The notes under the pieces are model-generated. The model ran no database searches and was not told where the DNA came from. It saw only the letters and a program-made list of their open reading frames with translations. Both the position numbers and the translations under genes were made by a program. A stretch of DNA of 64,000 nucleotides from AP-15 sp963833745 (GTDB lineage Bacteria > Pseudomonadota > Alphaproteobacteria > ATCC43930 > CGMCC-115725): NCBI GenBank assembly GCA_963833745.1, contig CAWHZD010000008.1:558001-622000 (forward strand). Reading direction: 5' to 3'. Numbering within the stretch: the stretch's first letter is position 1; each line of letters starts with the position of its first letter. Shown in pieces: positions 8,887 through 17,150 of this stretch.

Positions 8887-9531
8887 TTACGTCTGTCCCG
8901 TTTCCGGGGCTGAGTGAACGATCTCACCCATCCCAAGCGCCTTCAGCGGGTCACGCGCCAGTAATCCCCGGCGGCGCAATTGTGTGAGCACCCCGGCGAA
9001 ATGTACGGCGGCCGAGCGGTCGAGACCTTCGAGCCAGTTTTGGTCGAGAAACGAGGCGAGAGCCGGCTGCCCGAGCCGCGCCTCCCACAGGATGCCGAGC
9101 AGCGACGCCGCCGCCTCGTCTTCCTCGCGCGCCAGCGGCGGCAGCACCGCGGCACGCTCAGCGACCTCGCGGTCGAGTGTGTCGGGACCGGGGCCGAGAC
9201 CGAAATCGACCAATGCGCGGCGCTCCGGCGGGGCCAACACGAAATGGGCGATTTCGTGCAGGATCACATAAGCCTCGGTGGCGCCGTTCAGCGCCGCCCC
9301 GTCCCAGTTGAAACCGCATTGGGTTCCCGGCGGATGAACCGCCATGCCGCAACCGCGGGCGAACGCCAGCGCCGCCAGACGGTGCCGCTCCGCCTCCTCG
9401 GCGACCGCACGATCGGACGAGGTCGCGCGGACTAGCGCAAACGCGCTGCGCGCCGGCCGGTCGCACAGGCCGTCCGCAAACCGGTCCAGCACGCCATCAA
9501 GCTCGTCGCGAGGGATCGGGGTCAGGATCAT
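8887..9531 (-). CDS. HExxH protein, distant relative of EF-P hydroxylase EpmC/YfcM
   Basis: The 214-residue protein has a metal-binding HEIAHF motif (His92, Glu93, His96). It is followed by RRALVDFGLGPGPD, which parallels the HEISH...RRELVDFG...PDG pattern I recall for Escherichia coli YfcM/EpmC, the enzyme that hydroxylates the modified lysine of elongation factor P. The spacing and the LVDFG block make common ancestry likely. The rest is divergent, so true EF-P hydroxylase activity is an inference. No efp, epmA or epmB lies nearby. A 14-bp tandem duplication straddles the stop codon. Confidence 0.65.
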   Translation of the reverse strand: MILTPIPRDELDGVLDRFADGLCDRPARSAFALVRATSSDRAVAEEAERHRLAALAFARGCGMAVHPPGTQCGFNWDGAALNGATEAYVILHEIAHFVLAPPERRALVDFGLGPGPDTLDREVAERAAVLPPLAREEDEAAASLLGILWEARLGQPALASFLDQNWLEGLDRSAAVHFAGVLTQLRRRGLLARDPLKALGMGEIVHSAPETGQT

Positions 9532-9599
9532 TGGTGTGTCGGCGGGAGTTTCGACCGCGTCGGCCGAGTTTGCCGCAGTTTCCCTGATGAGGGGCTGAT

Positions 9600-9704
9600 G
9601 TCATTGCGAGGAGCGCACCGTGCGACGAAGCAATCCCGACGCAGCGGAGGCTCCTCCGCCCGAGATTGCTTCCCCGCGGGCCGGGCCCGCGGGTCGCAAT
9701 GACA
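9600..9704. repeat. Dispersed palindromic repeat, TCATTGCGAG type, copy 1
   Basis: The unit begins TCATTGCGAGGAGC and ends in the complementary CGCAATGACA. Internal GCAATCCC and GATTGC segments also pair. Related copies lie at 39795-39884 and 52562-52658. This kind of intergenic palindrome is common in alphaproteobacterial genomes. Confidence 0.85.
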
Positions 9705-9783
9705 ACCCGGCGCCCGGTTCAGCGCGACGCAGGCCAATTTTGGTCGTCACCGCGGACGATCACGGGCTCGCCAAAGAGGTAAT

Positions 9784-11118
9784 CTACCCGTTGTAGATCT
9801 TTACCATCTCGTCGTGCGCCCATTTGACCGCGTCCTCGGGTGCCATCCCCTGGACGGCCTTGGTGTACATGTCGACGATGATGAATTTGGAGATGGCTTC
9901 GGCCGCCGCCCGGCCCGCCGGCCCGGCATAGCCGGCAAAACGGCCGCTTTCCGCCGCGGTACGGAACGGCGCCATGATCGGGTCGATTTTCCACACCGGG
10001 TCGTCCTTCCACATCTTCGTGGTACCGACCGAGAAACCCTGCTGCGAGGTGAACCACTGCCCGAAGATTTCCTTGGACTGGAACCAGCGCAGAAATTCCT
10101 TCGCCGCCTTCTGGTTGGCCGTATAGGCCGGAACGATGTTCGAGAACGGCACGTGATAGCTGAACTGTCCGGCTGGCCCTTTGGGCAGCGGCGCGTGGAA
10201 ACAGTCGTCCTTCAGTGGCTTGCCGGTCTCGGACAGATAGGTGTCGGGTTTGCTGCGCGCCAACAAATAGATCGACGCGCCGTTGTTTGTCGAGCTGATC
10301 GTGTTTGAAAGAAACGCCCGATTATTGCCGGCGTCGTCCCAGGATAGCGCTCCTTCGTCGTAGCACTCCTTCCAGAACGGAACGGCGAATTTGACCGACT
10401 CGATTGTCTCCTTACTGTTGAGCGCGACTGTCTTGCCGTCGGCCTCTACCTCCTTGCCGCCCCAAGACCAAAGGTATGGGTACCAAAACGCCGGGCCGTC
10501 GCCAAAGGCATGGGCAAGCGTTTGACCGTAAGGGCGCTGTTTCGGTTTTAGCAATTTGCCGAGAGCGCGGTACTCGTCCCAGGTCTGCGGAAACTTGTCG
10601 GGGCCGGAACCCACCTCGTTGAACCAGGAGGTCCGATTAACCGGCATGGCGCCGATTATGGTGTAGGGAACCGCGATCCATTTTTTGCCGTCAAAGGCAA
10701 CATCGCGCGAGGTCTCGTAAAAGCCGCCCTGTGCAGCGCCGATCGGTTCGGCGATATCACTGACATCGGTGACGCTGTCGGCATAAAGCTGCGACCAGTT
10801 GTTGACCGCCATCAGGATGTCGGGGCCGGTTTTCGACTGGATCGCCGAGCTGATGCGCGCCTGGACGCCGTCGCCGTTGATGGTCTCGACCTCGAGCTTG
10901 ATGCCGAGCGCTTTCTGAGCCTGATCCGCGATCTTGCCGCGCAGCAGCTGATCCGAGACCGGCACGAAATCGACGAATTTGAGCCAGTGCAAGGTCGTCC
11001 CTTGCGCATAAGCCGGCGCCCGCCCGGAAGCGAGGATCGCGGCGAGCCCGCCGGCGCCGGCCGCCGCCGCACCCGCGCCGGAAAGCTGTAGGAAGCGACG
11101 GCGATTAGTGTGTTGCAT
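9784..11118 (-). CDS. ABC transporter extracellular solute-binding protein (family 1), Tat-exported
   Basis: The 444-residue protein starts at the ATG preceded by GGGAG. It carries a twin-arginine signal (NRRRFLQLSG, then an alanine-rich core and AYAQ cleavage site). The mature part resembles sugar-type binding proteins: TLHWLKFVDFVPVSDQLL, then WAVPYTIIGA-like and WDEYRALGKLLKP segments. It would capture a carbohydrate or similar solute in the periplasm. No permease or ATPase genes are adjacent, so it is either an orphan or part of a scattered system. The ligand is unknown. Confidence 0.9.
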   Translation of the reverse strand: MQHTNRRRFLQLSGAGAAAAGAGGLAAILASGRAPAYAQGTTLHWLKFVDFVPVSDQLLRGKIADQAQKALGIKLEVETINGDGVQARISSAIQSKTGPDILMAVNNWSQLYADSVTDVSDIAEPIGAAQGGFYETSRDVAFDGKKWIAVPYTIIGAMPVNRTSWFNEVGSGPDKFPQTWDEYRALGKLLKPKQRPYGQTLAHAFGDGPAFWYPYLWSWGGKEVEADGKTVALNSKETIESVKFAVPFWKECYDEGALSWDDAGNNRAFLSNTISSTNNGASIYLLARSKPDTYLSETGKPLKDDCFHAPLPKGPAGQFSYHVPFSNIVPAYTANQKAAKEFLRWFQSKEIFGQWFTSQQGFSVGTTKMWKDDPVWKIDPIMAPFRTAAESGRFAGYAGPAGRAAAEAISKFIIVDMYTKAVQGMAPEDAVKWAHDEMVKIYNG

Positions 11119-11140
11119 TGTTTGGCTCCCTATTGGGGTT

Positions 11141-11587
11141 CTACCGCGGTACTTTTTGCCAGATGAAATCATAACTACAAAGATTGCCGATTTGGCGTGC
11201 GCTTACTGTGCCGTTACCGTCTATCCTGCCCTGGACGATGATCTCGATACCAGGTCTGTCTCCCCTGATTACCGGTGCGGCCGCTGATTGCATCGCCAAC
11301 TCACCCTTCGACCCAACCGTTCCTGTGAACTCATACGGTGTCCGAAGGCCGAAGCCTGAATACTGCGCCTGACCGTTCACGATGGTGAGCGGACCAGCTT
11401 TCCGGTCCAGACATTGGATCATCCGCGCGCTCCCGGTGTAAGCTTCATTGACTTTGGTCGAAGAGACGAACGCATAGGTGCCGTCAAACCTGGTGCCGGC
11501 GGCCGAAGCCGGGGGAGCTTGCGCATTCGCAGCAGCCGAAAAGCCAAGAATTCCGACAACCCACAACCATCCACCCCTGTTTTGCAC
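11141..11587 (-). CDS. Small secreted protein of unknown function
   Basis: The 148-residue product begins at GTG with a GGGAGGG site about seven bases upstream. It has a signal peptide (WLWVVGILGFSAAANAQA). The mature part has two cysteines, FDGTYAFVSSTKVNE, and a C-terminal NLCSYDFIWQKVPR. I do not recognise the family. A broken paralogue of its C-terminal half lies about 200 bases upstream (11798-12000), so the gene was duplicated locally. Confidence 0.75.
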   Translation of the reverse strand: MQNRGGWLWVVGILGFSAAANAQAPPASAAGTRFDGTYAFVSSTKVNEAYTGSARMIQCLDRKAGPLTIVNGQAQYSGFGLRTPYEFTGTVGSKGELAMQSAAAPVIRGDRPGIEIIVQGRIDGNGTVSARQIGNLCSYDFIWQKVPR

Positions 11588-11652
11588 GTGACTGCCCTCC
11601 CAGCCCTAAAGGCGTGACCCGAAAGCATTACAAAAGATCAAGCATTTGGGCG

Positions 11653-11760
11653 TCATTCCCGCGAAAGCGGGAATCCAGGGGCCAAGTGCTCCATCGCCCG
11701 CCCCCCTGTTCATGCCAGGGGCAGGCTCTGGACCCCCGCTTTCGCGGGGTCGATCGTGAC
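11653..11760. repeat. Dispersed palindromic repeat, CCCGCGAAAGCGGG type, copy 1
   Basis: The unit opens with GTCATTCCCGCGAAAGCGGGA and closes with TGGACCCCCGCTTTCGCGGGG, its near-complement, giving a long imperfect hairpin. A second good copy lies at 44806-44884, and degraded pieces lie within 44147-44426. Confidence 0.85.
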
Positions 11761-11797
11761 GGGTGGAATCGCTCTCTTCATATTTCCACCTAAAGGG

Positions 11798-12000
11798 CTA
11801 TTGCTTAATCTCTTTTTGCCAGATCAAATCATAGCTGCAATAAGAACCCATTTGGCGTGCGCGCACCATGCCGTTCCCGTCTATTGTGCCGTTGATATTT
11901 ATCTCGATGCCGGGCGTGACACCCCTTCTCATGGGTGCGGGGGGCGACTAATCGCATCGCCAGCTCGCCTTGCGACCCGACCGTTCCGGCGAAACCTGGG
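11798..12000 (-). pseudogene. Truncated, frameshifted paralogue of the 11141-11587 secreted protein
   Basis: Reading on the minus strand, FAGTVGSQGELAM matches FTGTVGSKGELAM of the intact gene. After a shift near the G-run at 11940, the other frame gives GIEINI, a GTIDGNGMVRARQ-like stretch, then CSYDLIWQK before a TAG at 11798. The N-terminal half and signal peptide are missing. They are replaced directly by an IS4-type transposase fragment. Confidence 0.8.
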
Positions 12001-12002
12001 CC

Positions 12003-12685
12003 GCCGCGGGAATTTCCGGCCACCAGCGGAAATCCTCACAGCCCTTGTCGAAGACGCAGCTCGCACCGGCTTCGAGCGGAACGTCGCGGCCGGCCACCCC
12101 GTCATCCACCTTGGCCGAGGTGACATCGAACCACACCGGCCGGCGCTGCCGCGGGTCGCAAAGGACAGGCAGCTTCAGGCCGCGGGTGCGGGCATTGGCC
12201 TCGGCCCCCGGAAAACCGTCACCCTTGAGCCGGATCGGGGTCGCAGCGAGCAGCCGAAGCAGGGCCTCGCTCTCGGCCCACAGCGCGCCGGCGGCGACCG
12301 GGATCAGCGCCATCGCGATGTCGCGGAACACCGCCGCCGGCCGGTCGGCATTGGCCGCAGCCAGTGTCGCGCGACACGGCGCACGCCGGTTGAGATGATA
12401 CCGGGTGAGATGATACCGGTTGAGATGATGCCGGTTGAGATGACAAAAGCGCCGGCTCTGCGCTCCCAGCCCCGCCACGATCTCGCGCAGACTGGTCAAG
12501 CCAGCCCACTGCGCAGACAACACACTCCTCAGACGTCGTCCACCGGTCCACGCCCGCTCACCGCTGCCGACCCCACGGTCGCCGGCATGCGCGGCGACGG
12601 CGCGGGCGATGATCCGTCGATCCAGCGGTTCCAACAGCTGGTGAAATGCGCTACGAAGATCGGGCACGGCAGACCTCAAAATCAT
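12003..12685 (-). pseudogene. IS4-family transposase remnant (3' truncated)
   Basis: The minus-strand frame reads FHQLLEPLDRRII, LSAQWAGLTSLREI, ATLAAANADRPAAVF, then LLAATPIRLKG, LKLPVLCDPRQRRPVWF and CVFDKGCEDFRWW. This is the order of motifs in IS4-type DDE transposases. Reading stops being transposase-like just past WWPEIPAAA, where the secreted-protein remnant begins. The catalytic C-terminal part is therefore missing. A 15-bp tandem repeat expands the region equivalent to HHYHL. The element is dead. Confidence 0.8.
12388..12444. repeat. 15-bp tandem repeat, 3.8 copies
   Basis: GGTTGAGATGATACC is repeated at 12388, 12403, 12418 and (partial) 12433 with one or two changes per copy. The period is a multiple of three. 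In the minus strand it encodes a repeated HLNRY pattern inside the IS4 transposase remnant. Confidence 0.9.
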
Positions 12686-12804
12686 GTTTGGCGACACGAT
12701 TTCGGCCCAACATACAGGGTTTGTCTGCCGTGCAAGCGACTTCCTGGCGAAAATCCCGGACAACAGTGCGCGCAACCGGGCACGACGGGTGAGAGGAGGA
12801 AACG

Positions 12805-13569
12805 ATGCGCTTTGCCGACCGGGTCGCGATCATCACCGCGGCGGCGAGCGGGATCGGCCGCGCCACCGCCGACGTCATGGCGCGCGAAGGGGCGGTCGTG
12901 GTCGCCGTCGACATCGACCAGGGCCGGCTCGACGACACTGTCGCGGCATTGCGCGCCGCCGGCGGGCGCGCTCACGGAAGGCGCGCCGACGTGCTCGACC
13001 CCGCCCAGGTCGATGCCCTTGCCACCTCCGCGGCACAGGAGTTCGGCGCCGTCGACATCCTGGTCAACGCCGTCGGCGGCAGCACGATCATCCCGCATCC
13101 CTCGGCCACCATGGACCAGCTGACCTTTGCCGACTGGCAGCGGCTGATCGCCTTCAACCTCGACGGCACCTTCCTTTGTTGCCACGCGGTGGCGCCGATC
13201 ATGAAGCGCCAGCGCCGCGGCAAGATCGTCAACCTGTCGTCGATCGCCGGCCGCGGGCTCAGCGGGTCGAGCAGCGCCGCCTATGCCGCGGCGAAGGGCG
13301 GGATCATCGCCTTCACCCGCAAGATCGCCTTCGAGCTCGGCCCTTTCGGCGTCAACGTCAACGCGATCGCACCGAGCCGCACCCTGACCGAGCGGATCCG
13401 CCCGCGCTGGGAGCAGCAAAGCCCCGAAGACCAGGCCGCCGAGATCGAGCGCACGCCCTTGCGCCGCATCGCCGAGGCTGCCGACCAAGCCAAGGTGATC
13501 TGCTTTCTCGCCTCGAGCGATGCAGATTTCGTCACTGGCGTCACGATCGACGTAACCGGCGGCAACTGA
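12805..13569 (+). CDS. SDR family oxidoreductase
   Basis: This is a 254-residue classical short-chain dehydrogenase/reductase. The NAD(P)-binding motif is near residues 12-20 (TAAASGIGRATA), with the structural NAVGG segment in place of NNAG. The catalytic Ser/Tyr/Lys are in LSSIAG and SAAYAAAKGG. The C-terminal DVTGGN is typical of 3-ketoacyl-ACP-reductase-like members. A GAGAGGAGG site precedes the ATG. It is transcribed toward the aldo/keto reductase at 13595. The substrate is unknown. Confidence 0.93.
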   Translation: MRFADRVAIITAAASGIGRATADVMAREGAVVVAVDIDQGRLDDTVAALRAAGGRAHGRRADVLDPAQVDALATSAAQEFGAVDILVNAVGGSTIIPHPSATMDQLTFADWQRLIAFNLDGTFLCCHAVAPIMKRQRRGKIVNLSSIAGRGLSGSSSAAYAAAKGGIIAFTRKIAFELGPFGVNVNAIAPSRTLTERIRPRWEQQSPEDQAAEIERTPLRRIAEAADQAKVICFLASSDADFVTGVTIDVTGGN

Positions 13570-13594
13570 CGAAGGGCGGATGCCGCAGCCGGCC

Positions 13595-14572
13595 TCACCC
13601 CGGCGCGGGCTGCGGCCGCGACAAATGCGGTGCGTCGAGCCCGACCCCAACCAAATGCCCGAACAAATTCGCCAGGCGCTGGCGGTCAGCCAGGGGCAAA
13701 GGCGGCTTCAGGATCGAGGCGATGTTGGTGCGCAAATGCTCCGGGTCGCCGGTGCCGAACAGCACGACGTCGACCCCGGGCTCGTGGCGCACAAAGCGAT
13801 AGGCGGCATCGGGCACCGAACTGGCGCCGCCTTGATGCAGCAGAAAGCCGAGCGGGTCGGGCACGGCGGCAATCTCCTCCGGCACCAGCCCCGCCGCCGC
13901 CAGCTCGCGCATCGTCGCCCTCAACCGCTCGGGCTGCGAGAAGATGTTGCGCACGGCGAACATCAGCAACGTGCCGATGCCGTGCACCCGCGTCAGCGGA
14001 AAGACCGCGTCGCGGGCGTTCTGGTGCATCATGTGAAACCCGGCCATGACCACTTCCCACAACCCGGCCCCGGCGGCGCGGCCGATCATCTGATGGTGGG
14101 GATCATGCGGCGCGGTCTCGCTGATGCCGAGATGGCGGAACTTGCCCTTCTCCTTTTCACGCAACAATACCGGCGCCAGCACGTCGCGAGCATGGTCATA
14201 GGCGGCCGGCGGCACCCCGTGCAGCTGATAGATGTCGACGTAGTCGGTATCGAGCTGGCGCAACGAGTTGTCGAGGCTGGCGACGATGGTCTCGGGTGCG
14301 GCGCGCCCACTCGACACCGCAAAGGGCGCCTTGGTGGCGATGACGACGTCCTCGCGCCGCACCGCCTTGATCGCTTTGCCCAGCAGCGCCTCGGTGCCGT
14401 AGGCGGCAGCGGTGTCGAAGAAATTGACGCCGAGGTCGATCGCCTGATGGATGATTGAGACCGCGTGCGCCTCGCCCTTCCCTTGGCCTAGCCCCAGCTG
14501 GCTGAACCCGCCGCATCCCAGCCCCGCCACGCTGACCCGCAGCCCGGTCCTGCCGAGCCTGATGTAGTCCAT
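13595..14572 (-). CDS. Aldo/keto reductase
   Basis: The ATG at 14572 follows GGAGGGCGGGG and starts MDYIRLGRTGLRVSVAGLGCGG. The motif FDTAAAYGTEALLG carries the catalytic Asp and Tyr, and YVDIYQLHG follows. The 325-residue length is normal. It is the last gene of a minus-strand series (17918 to 13595) with the SDR, the 54-residue ORF and the molybdenum hydroxylase subunit. A decayed copy of its first 60 codons sits at 49917-50120. Confidence 0.92.
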   Translation of the reverse strand: MDYIRLGRTGLRVSVAGLGCGGFSQLGLGQGKGEAHAVSIIHQAIDLGVNFFDTAAAYGTEALLGKAIKAVRREDVVIATKAPFAVSSGRAAPETIVASLDNSLRQLDTDYVDIYQLHGVPPAAYDHARDVLAPVLLREKEKGKFRHLGISETAPHDPHHQMIGRAAGAGLWEVVMAGFHMMHQNARDAVFPLTRVHGIGTLLMFAVRNIFSQPERLRATMRELAAAGLVPEEIAAVPDPLGFLLHQGGASSVPDAAYRFVRHEPGVDVVLFGTGDPEHLRTNIASILKPPLPLADRQRLANLFGHLVGVGLDAPHLSRPQPAPG

Positions 14573-14640
14573 GTTCCCCGCCCTCCAATCGCTCAAATCC
14601 GGCGACACGAAGCGCGCGGAAGTCGCCCCCGATGCCGATG

Positions 14641-16962
14641 CTATCCTTGCGCCGCGCGGATGGCGCGCCACAAGCGCTCGGGGGTGGCGGGCATTTCGAG
14701 ATGGCGGATGCCGAGCGGCGAGAGGGCGTTGACGAGCGCGTTGGCGACCGCGGGCAGGGCGCCGACATTGCCGGCTTCGCCCGCCCCCTTGACCCCGAGC
14801 GGGTTGGTCTTGGTCGGCACCGGGTTGCTGTCGCACTCGATCGCCGAAAGATCACCGGCGCGCGGCATCGCGTAATCCATAAACGAGCCGGTCAGCAGCT
14901 GGCCCGAACCGGGATCGAAGCGGATGTCCTCCATAAGCACCTGGCCCACGCCCTGGGCGATGCCGCCGCAGATCTGGCCTTCAAGCAACAAGGGATTCAT
15001 CACCGTGCCGACGTCGTCGACGACGCTGTAGCGCAGGATCTCGACCGCGCCGGTGTCGGGGTCGATCTCGAGCTCGCAGATATGGCAGCCGTTCGGAAAA
15101 TTCTGTTGTTTCGAGGTAAAGGTGGCGCCGGCGATCAGGCCGGGCTCCATATCGTCGGGCAGGCTCGGCGGGTTGAACGACTCGATCGCAACCTCGCCTA
15201 CCGTCAGTGCCCGGTTCGACCGGGGTGCGGTAAAGAGACCGTCGGCGAAATCGACCTCGTTCGCCTCGGCGCCGAGCAGGTGGGCGGCGATTGCTTTGGC
15301 CTTGGTCACGATCTTCTCGGTCGCGAGATAGACTGCGGAGCCGCCAAGCGCGGCCGAGCGCGAGCCGCCGGTGCCTTCGCCGTTGGCCACCTTCTCGGTG
15401 TCGCCCTGCACGTAATGCACCTGGTCGGGATGGATGCCGAGGCGGTCGCAGAGGAGCTGCTTGTAGACCGTTTCGTGACCCTGGCCCTGGGTAACCGAGC
15501 CCGACACCAAGGTCACCGTGCCGCCCCGGTCAAAGCGGATCTCCGCCGCCTCGAACCCGCCCGCCGCGGCGCGCTCGATCGTGTTGGACAGGCCGAGGCC
15601 GCGCAATCTGCCGCGGGTGCGGGCTTCGGCGCGCCGGTGCTCGAAGTCGTCGGCATCGGCGAGTTTCAGCGCCAGGTCGAGGTTCTTTTCAAATTCGCCG
15701 CAATCATAGGTGAAGGTCAGCCCGGATTTGAACGGCATCGCCTCGGGCGGGATCATGTTGCGCCGCCGCAATTCGATGCTGTCGACGCCGATCTCGGCGG
15801 CGGCTTCGTCGACCATGCGCTCGATCACATAGGCAGCCTCGGGCCGGCCATTGCCGCGATAAGCCCTCATCGGGTTGGTGTTGGTGTAGACCGCGGTCAC
15901 CTCGGCCCGCACCGAGGGCGTGCGATAGACCCCGGCCAAGGTGCCGAGATTGGCGACAAAGGCGTTGGAGCCGGCCTGCGGATAGGCGCCGACAGCGGCG
16001 ATCGTCCTGACCCGCAGACCGAGGAATCGGCCGCCGCCGTCGAGCGCCAGCTCGGCCTCGGTGACGTTGTCGCGGGCCTGGGCGTCGCCCATAAAGGCTT
16101 CCGACCGGGTGCTGGTCCACTTGACCGGTCGGCCAACGGTCTTCGCGGCCAGCAGAACCAGCGCCACCTCGTTGTAGATCGCCGATTTCATGCCAAAGCT
16201 GCCGCCGATGTCGCCGGCGACGACGCGCACCCGGCTTTCCGGGACCTTCAGCACCTGCCTTGCCAATTCGGCGCGGTAGCCGTGGACGCGCTGCAAGGTC
16301 GTGTAGATCGTCCAGCGGTTCTCGGCAGGATTGTAGTCGCCGATCGCACCCCGGGGCTCCATGCTCGCCGCCGTCACCCGGTTGATCACAAAGCGGCGGC
16401 GGACGACCTGCGCGGCACCAGCAATCGCCACTTCGGTTTTTGCCGCGTCACCCTCGGTGTGGAAGAACGCCACGTTGCCGGGCGCCTCGTCCCAGACGAG
16501 CGGCGCGCCCGGTTCGACGGCGCCGGCAGTCGAGACGATCGCCGGCAGCGGTTCGTAGTCGACCGCGATCAGCTCGGCCGCGTCGGCCGCCTGGTCCTTG
16601 GTCAGTGCGACGACAAAGGCGACGTAATCCCCGACCCAGCGCACCCGGTCCTTGACCAATGCCGGAAACCGCGGCCGAAACGACGGCGAACCGTCGCGCA
16701 GTCTGAGCCCGCTCGGAGACGGCAGATCGCCCCAACCGGAGGCTTCCCAATCGGCTCCGGTCAGCACCGCCAGCACGCCCGGCGCCGCCTTGGCCTGGGT
16801 GGTGTCGATCGAGCGGATCCGCGCATGCGCGTGCGGCGATCGCAGCACATAGCCAAAAGTCATGCGCGGCAGGACCATGTCGTCGACATAGCGGCCACCG
16901 CCGCGCAACAGCCGCGGGTCCTCAAAGCGCGGCACCGCCTGGCCCAACGCGAAATCACCCAT
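14641..16962 (-). CDS. Molybdenum hydroxylase large subunit (xanthine dehydrogenase / CoxL form II family)
   Basis: The 773-residue protein belongs to the family that binds Mo-pterin and hydroxylates aldehydes or N-heterocycles. It shows RLLRGGGRYVDD at the start, GDIGGSFGMK, and TGGSRSAALGG. The catalytic glutamate lies in GVKGAGEAG. The active-site loop reads AYRGNGRPEA, which is the form II pattern (AYRGAGR) and not the AYXCSFR of true aerobic CO dehydrogenase, so CO oxidation is unlikely. The FAD and [2Fe-2S] subunits normally encoded alongside are absent here. An AGGAGG site lies inside the end of the preceding 54-residue ORF, so the two are probably coupled. Confidence 0.92.
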   Translation of the reverse strand: MGDFALGQAVPRFEDPRLLRGGGRYVDDMVLPRMTFGYVLRSPHAHARIRSIDTTQAKAAPGVLAVLTGADWEASGWGDLPSPSGLRLRDGSPSFRPRFPALVKDRVRWVGDYVAFVVALTKDQAADAAELIAVDYEPLPAIVSTAGAVEPGAPLVWDEAPGNVAFFHTEGDAAKTEVAIAGAAQVVRRRFVINRVTAASMEPRGAIGDYNPAENRWTIYTTLQRVHGYRAELARQVLKVPESRVRVVAGDIGGSFGMKSAIYNEVALVLLAAKTVGRPVKWTSTRSEAFMGDAQARDNVTEAELALDGGGRFLGLRVRTIAAVGAYPQAGSNAFVANLGTLAGVYRTPSVRAEVTAVYTNTNPMRAYRGNGRPEAAYVIERMVDEAAAEIGVDSIELRRRNMIPPEAMPFKSGLTFTYDCGEFEKNLDLALKLADADDFEHRRAEARTRGRLRGLGLSNTIERAAAGGFEAAEIRFDRGGTVTLVSGSVTQGQGHETVYKQLLCDRLGIHPDQVHYVQGDTEKVANGEGTGGSRSAALGGSAVYLATEKIVTKAKAIAAHLLGAEANEVDFADGLFTAPRSNRALTVGEVAIESFNPPSLPDDMEPGLIAGATFTSKQQNFPNGCHICELEIDPDTGAVEILRYSVVDDVGTVMNPLLLEGQICGGIAQGVGQVLMEDIRFDPGSGQLLTGSFMDYAMPRAGDLSAIECDSNPVPTKTNPLGVKGAGEAGNVGALPAVANALVNALSPLGIRHLEMPATPERLWRAIRAAQG

Positions 16963-16964
16963 GG

Positions 16965-17129
16965 CTACGCCTCCTGATCGGTCGGGCGAGATGGGCCGCG
17001 ATTATGGGCTTCCTCGCGGCGCAGCCGGTCGGACGCCCGGAACGCGGTGATGCGCTTTCGAAGCGCGCGTTCCTCTCGCTTCAAGTGGTCGGCCTCGGGT
17101 TCTGCTCGTTTCGTGGTCTTCTTCGACAT
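16965..17129 (-). CDS. Small charged protein, 54 residues, coupled to the molybdenum hydroxylase gene
   Basis: An ATG at 17129 opens a 54-codon frame ending in TAG two bases before the ATG at 16962. The product starts MSKKTTKRAE, is very rich in Arg, Lys and Glu, and should form one long helix (DHLKREERALRKR). No membrane segment or cysteines are present. It lies 21 bases after the SDR stop. Its last codons contain the AGGAGG of the downstream gene. I do not recognise a family. It could be a real small protein or a translational-coupling leader. Confidence 0.5.
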   Translation of the reverse strand: MSKKTTKRAEPEADHLKREERALRKRITAFRASDRLRREEAHNRGPSRPTDQEA

Positions 17130-17150
17130 ATCACGAGTTCCACGTCAATT

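Noticed and set aside
12388..12444. CRISPR array
   Set aside because: Units are 15 bp, directly adjacent and lack spacers; it is a simple tandem repeat in a transposase remnant.
14641..16962. Aerobic CO dehydrogenase (true CoxL)
   Set aside because: The active-site loop is AYRGNGR, not AYXCSFR, and the CoxM/CoxS genes are missing.
14632..16977. 781-codon plus-strand open frame opposite the molybdenum hydroxylase gene
   Set aside because: It is a GC-rich antisense shadow of a gene with clear family motifs and has no recognisable protein features.
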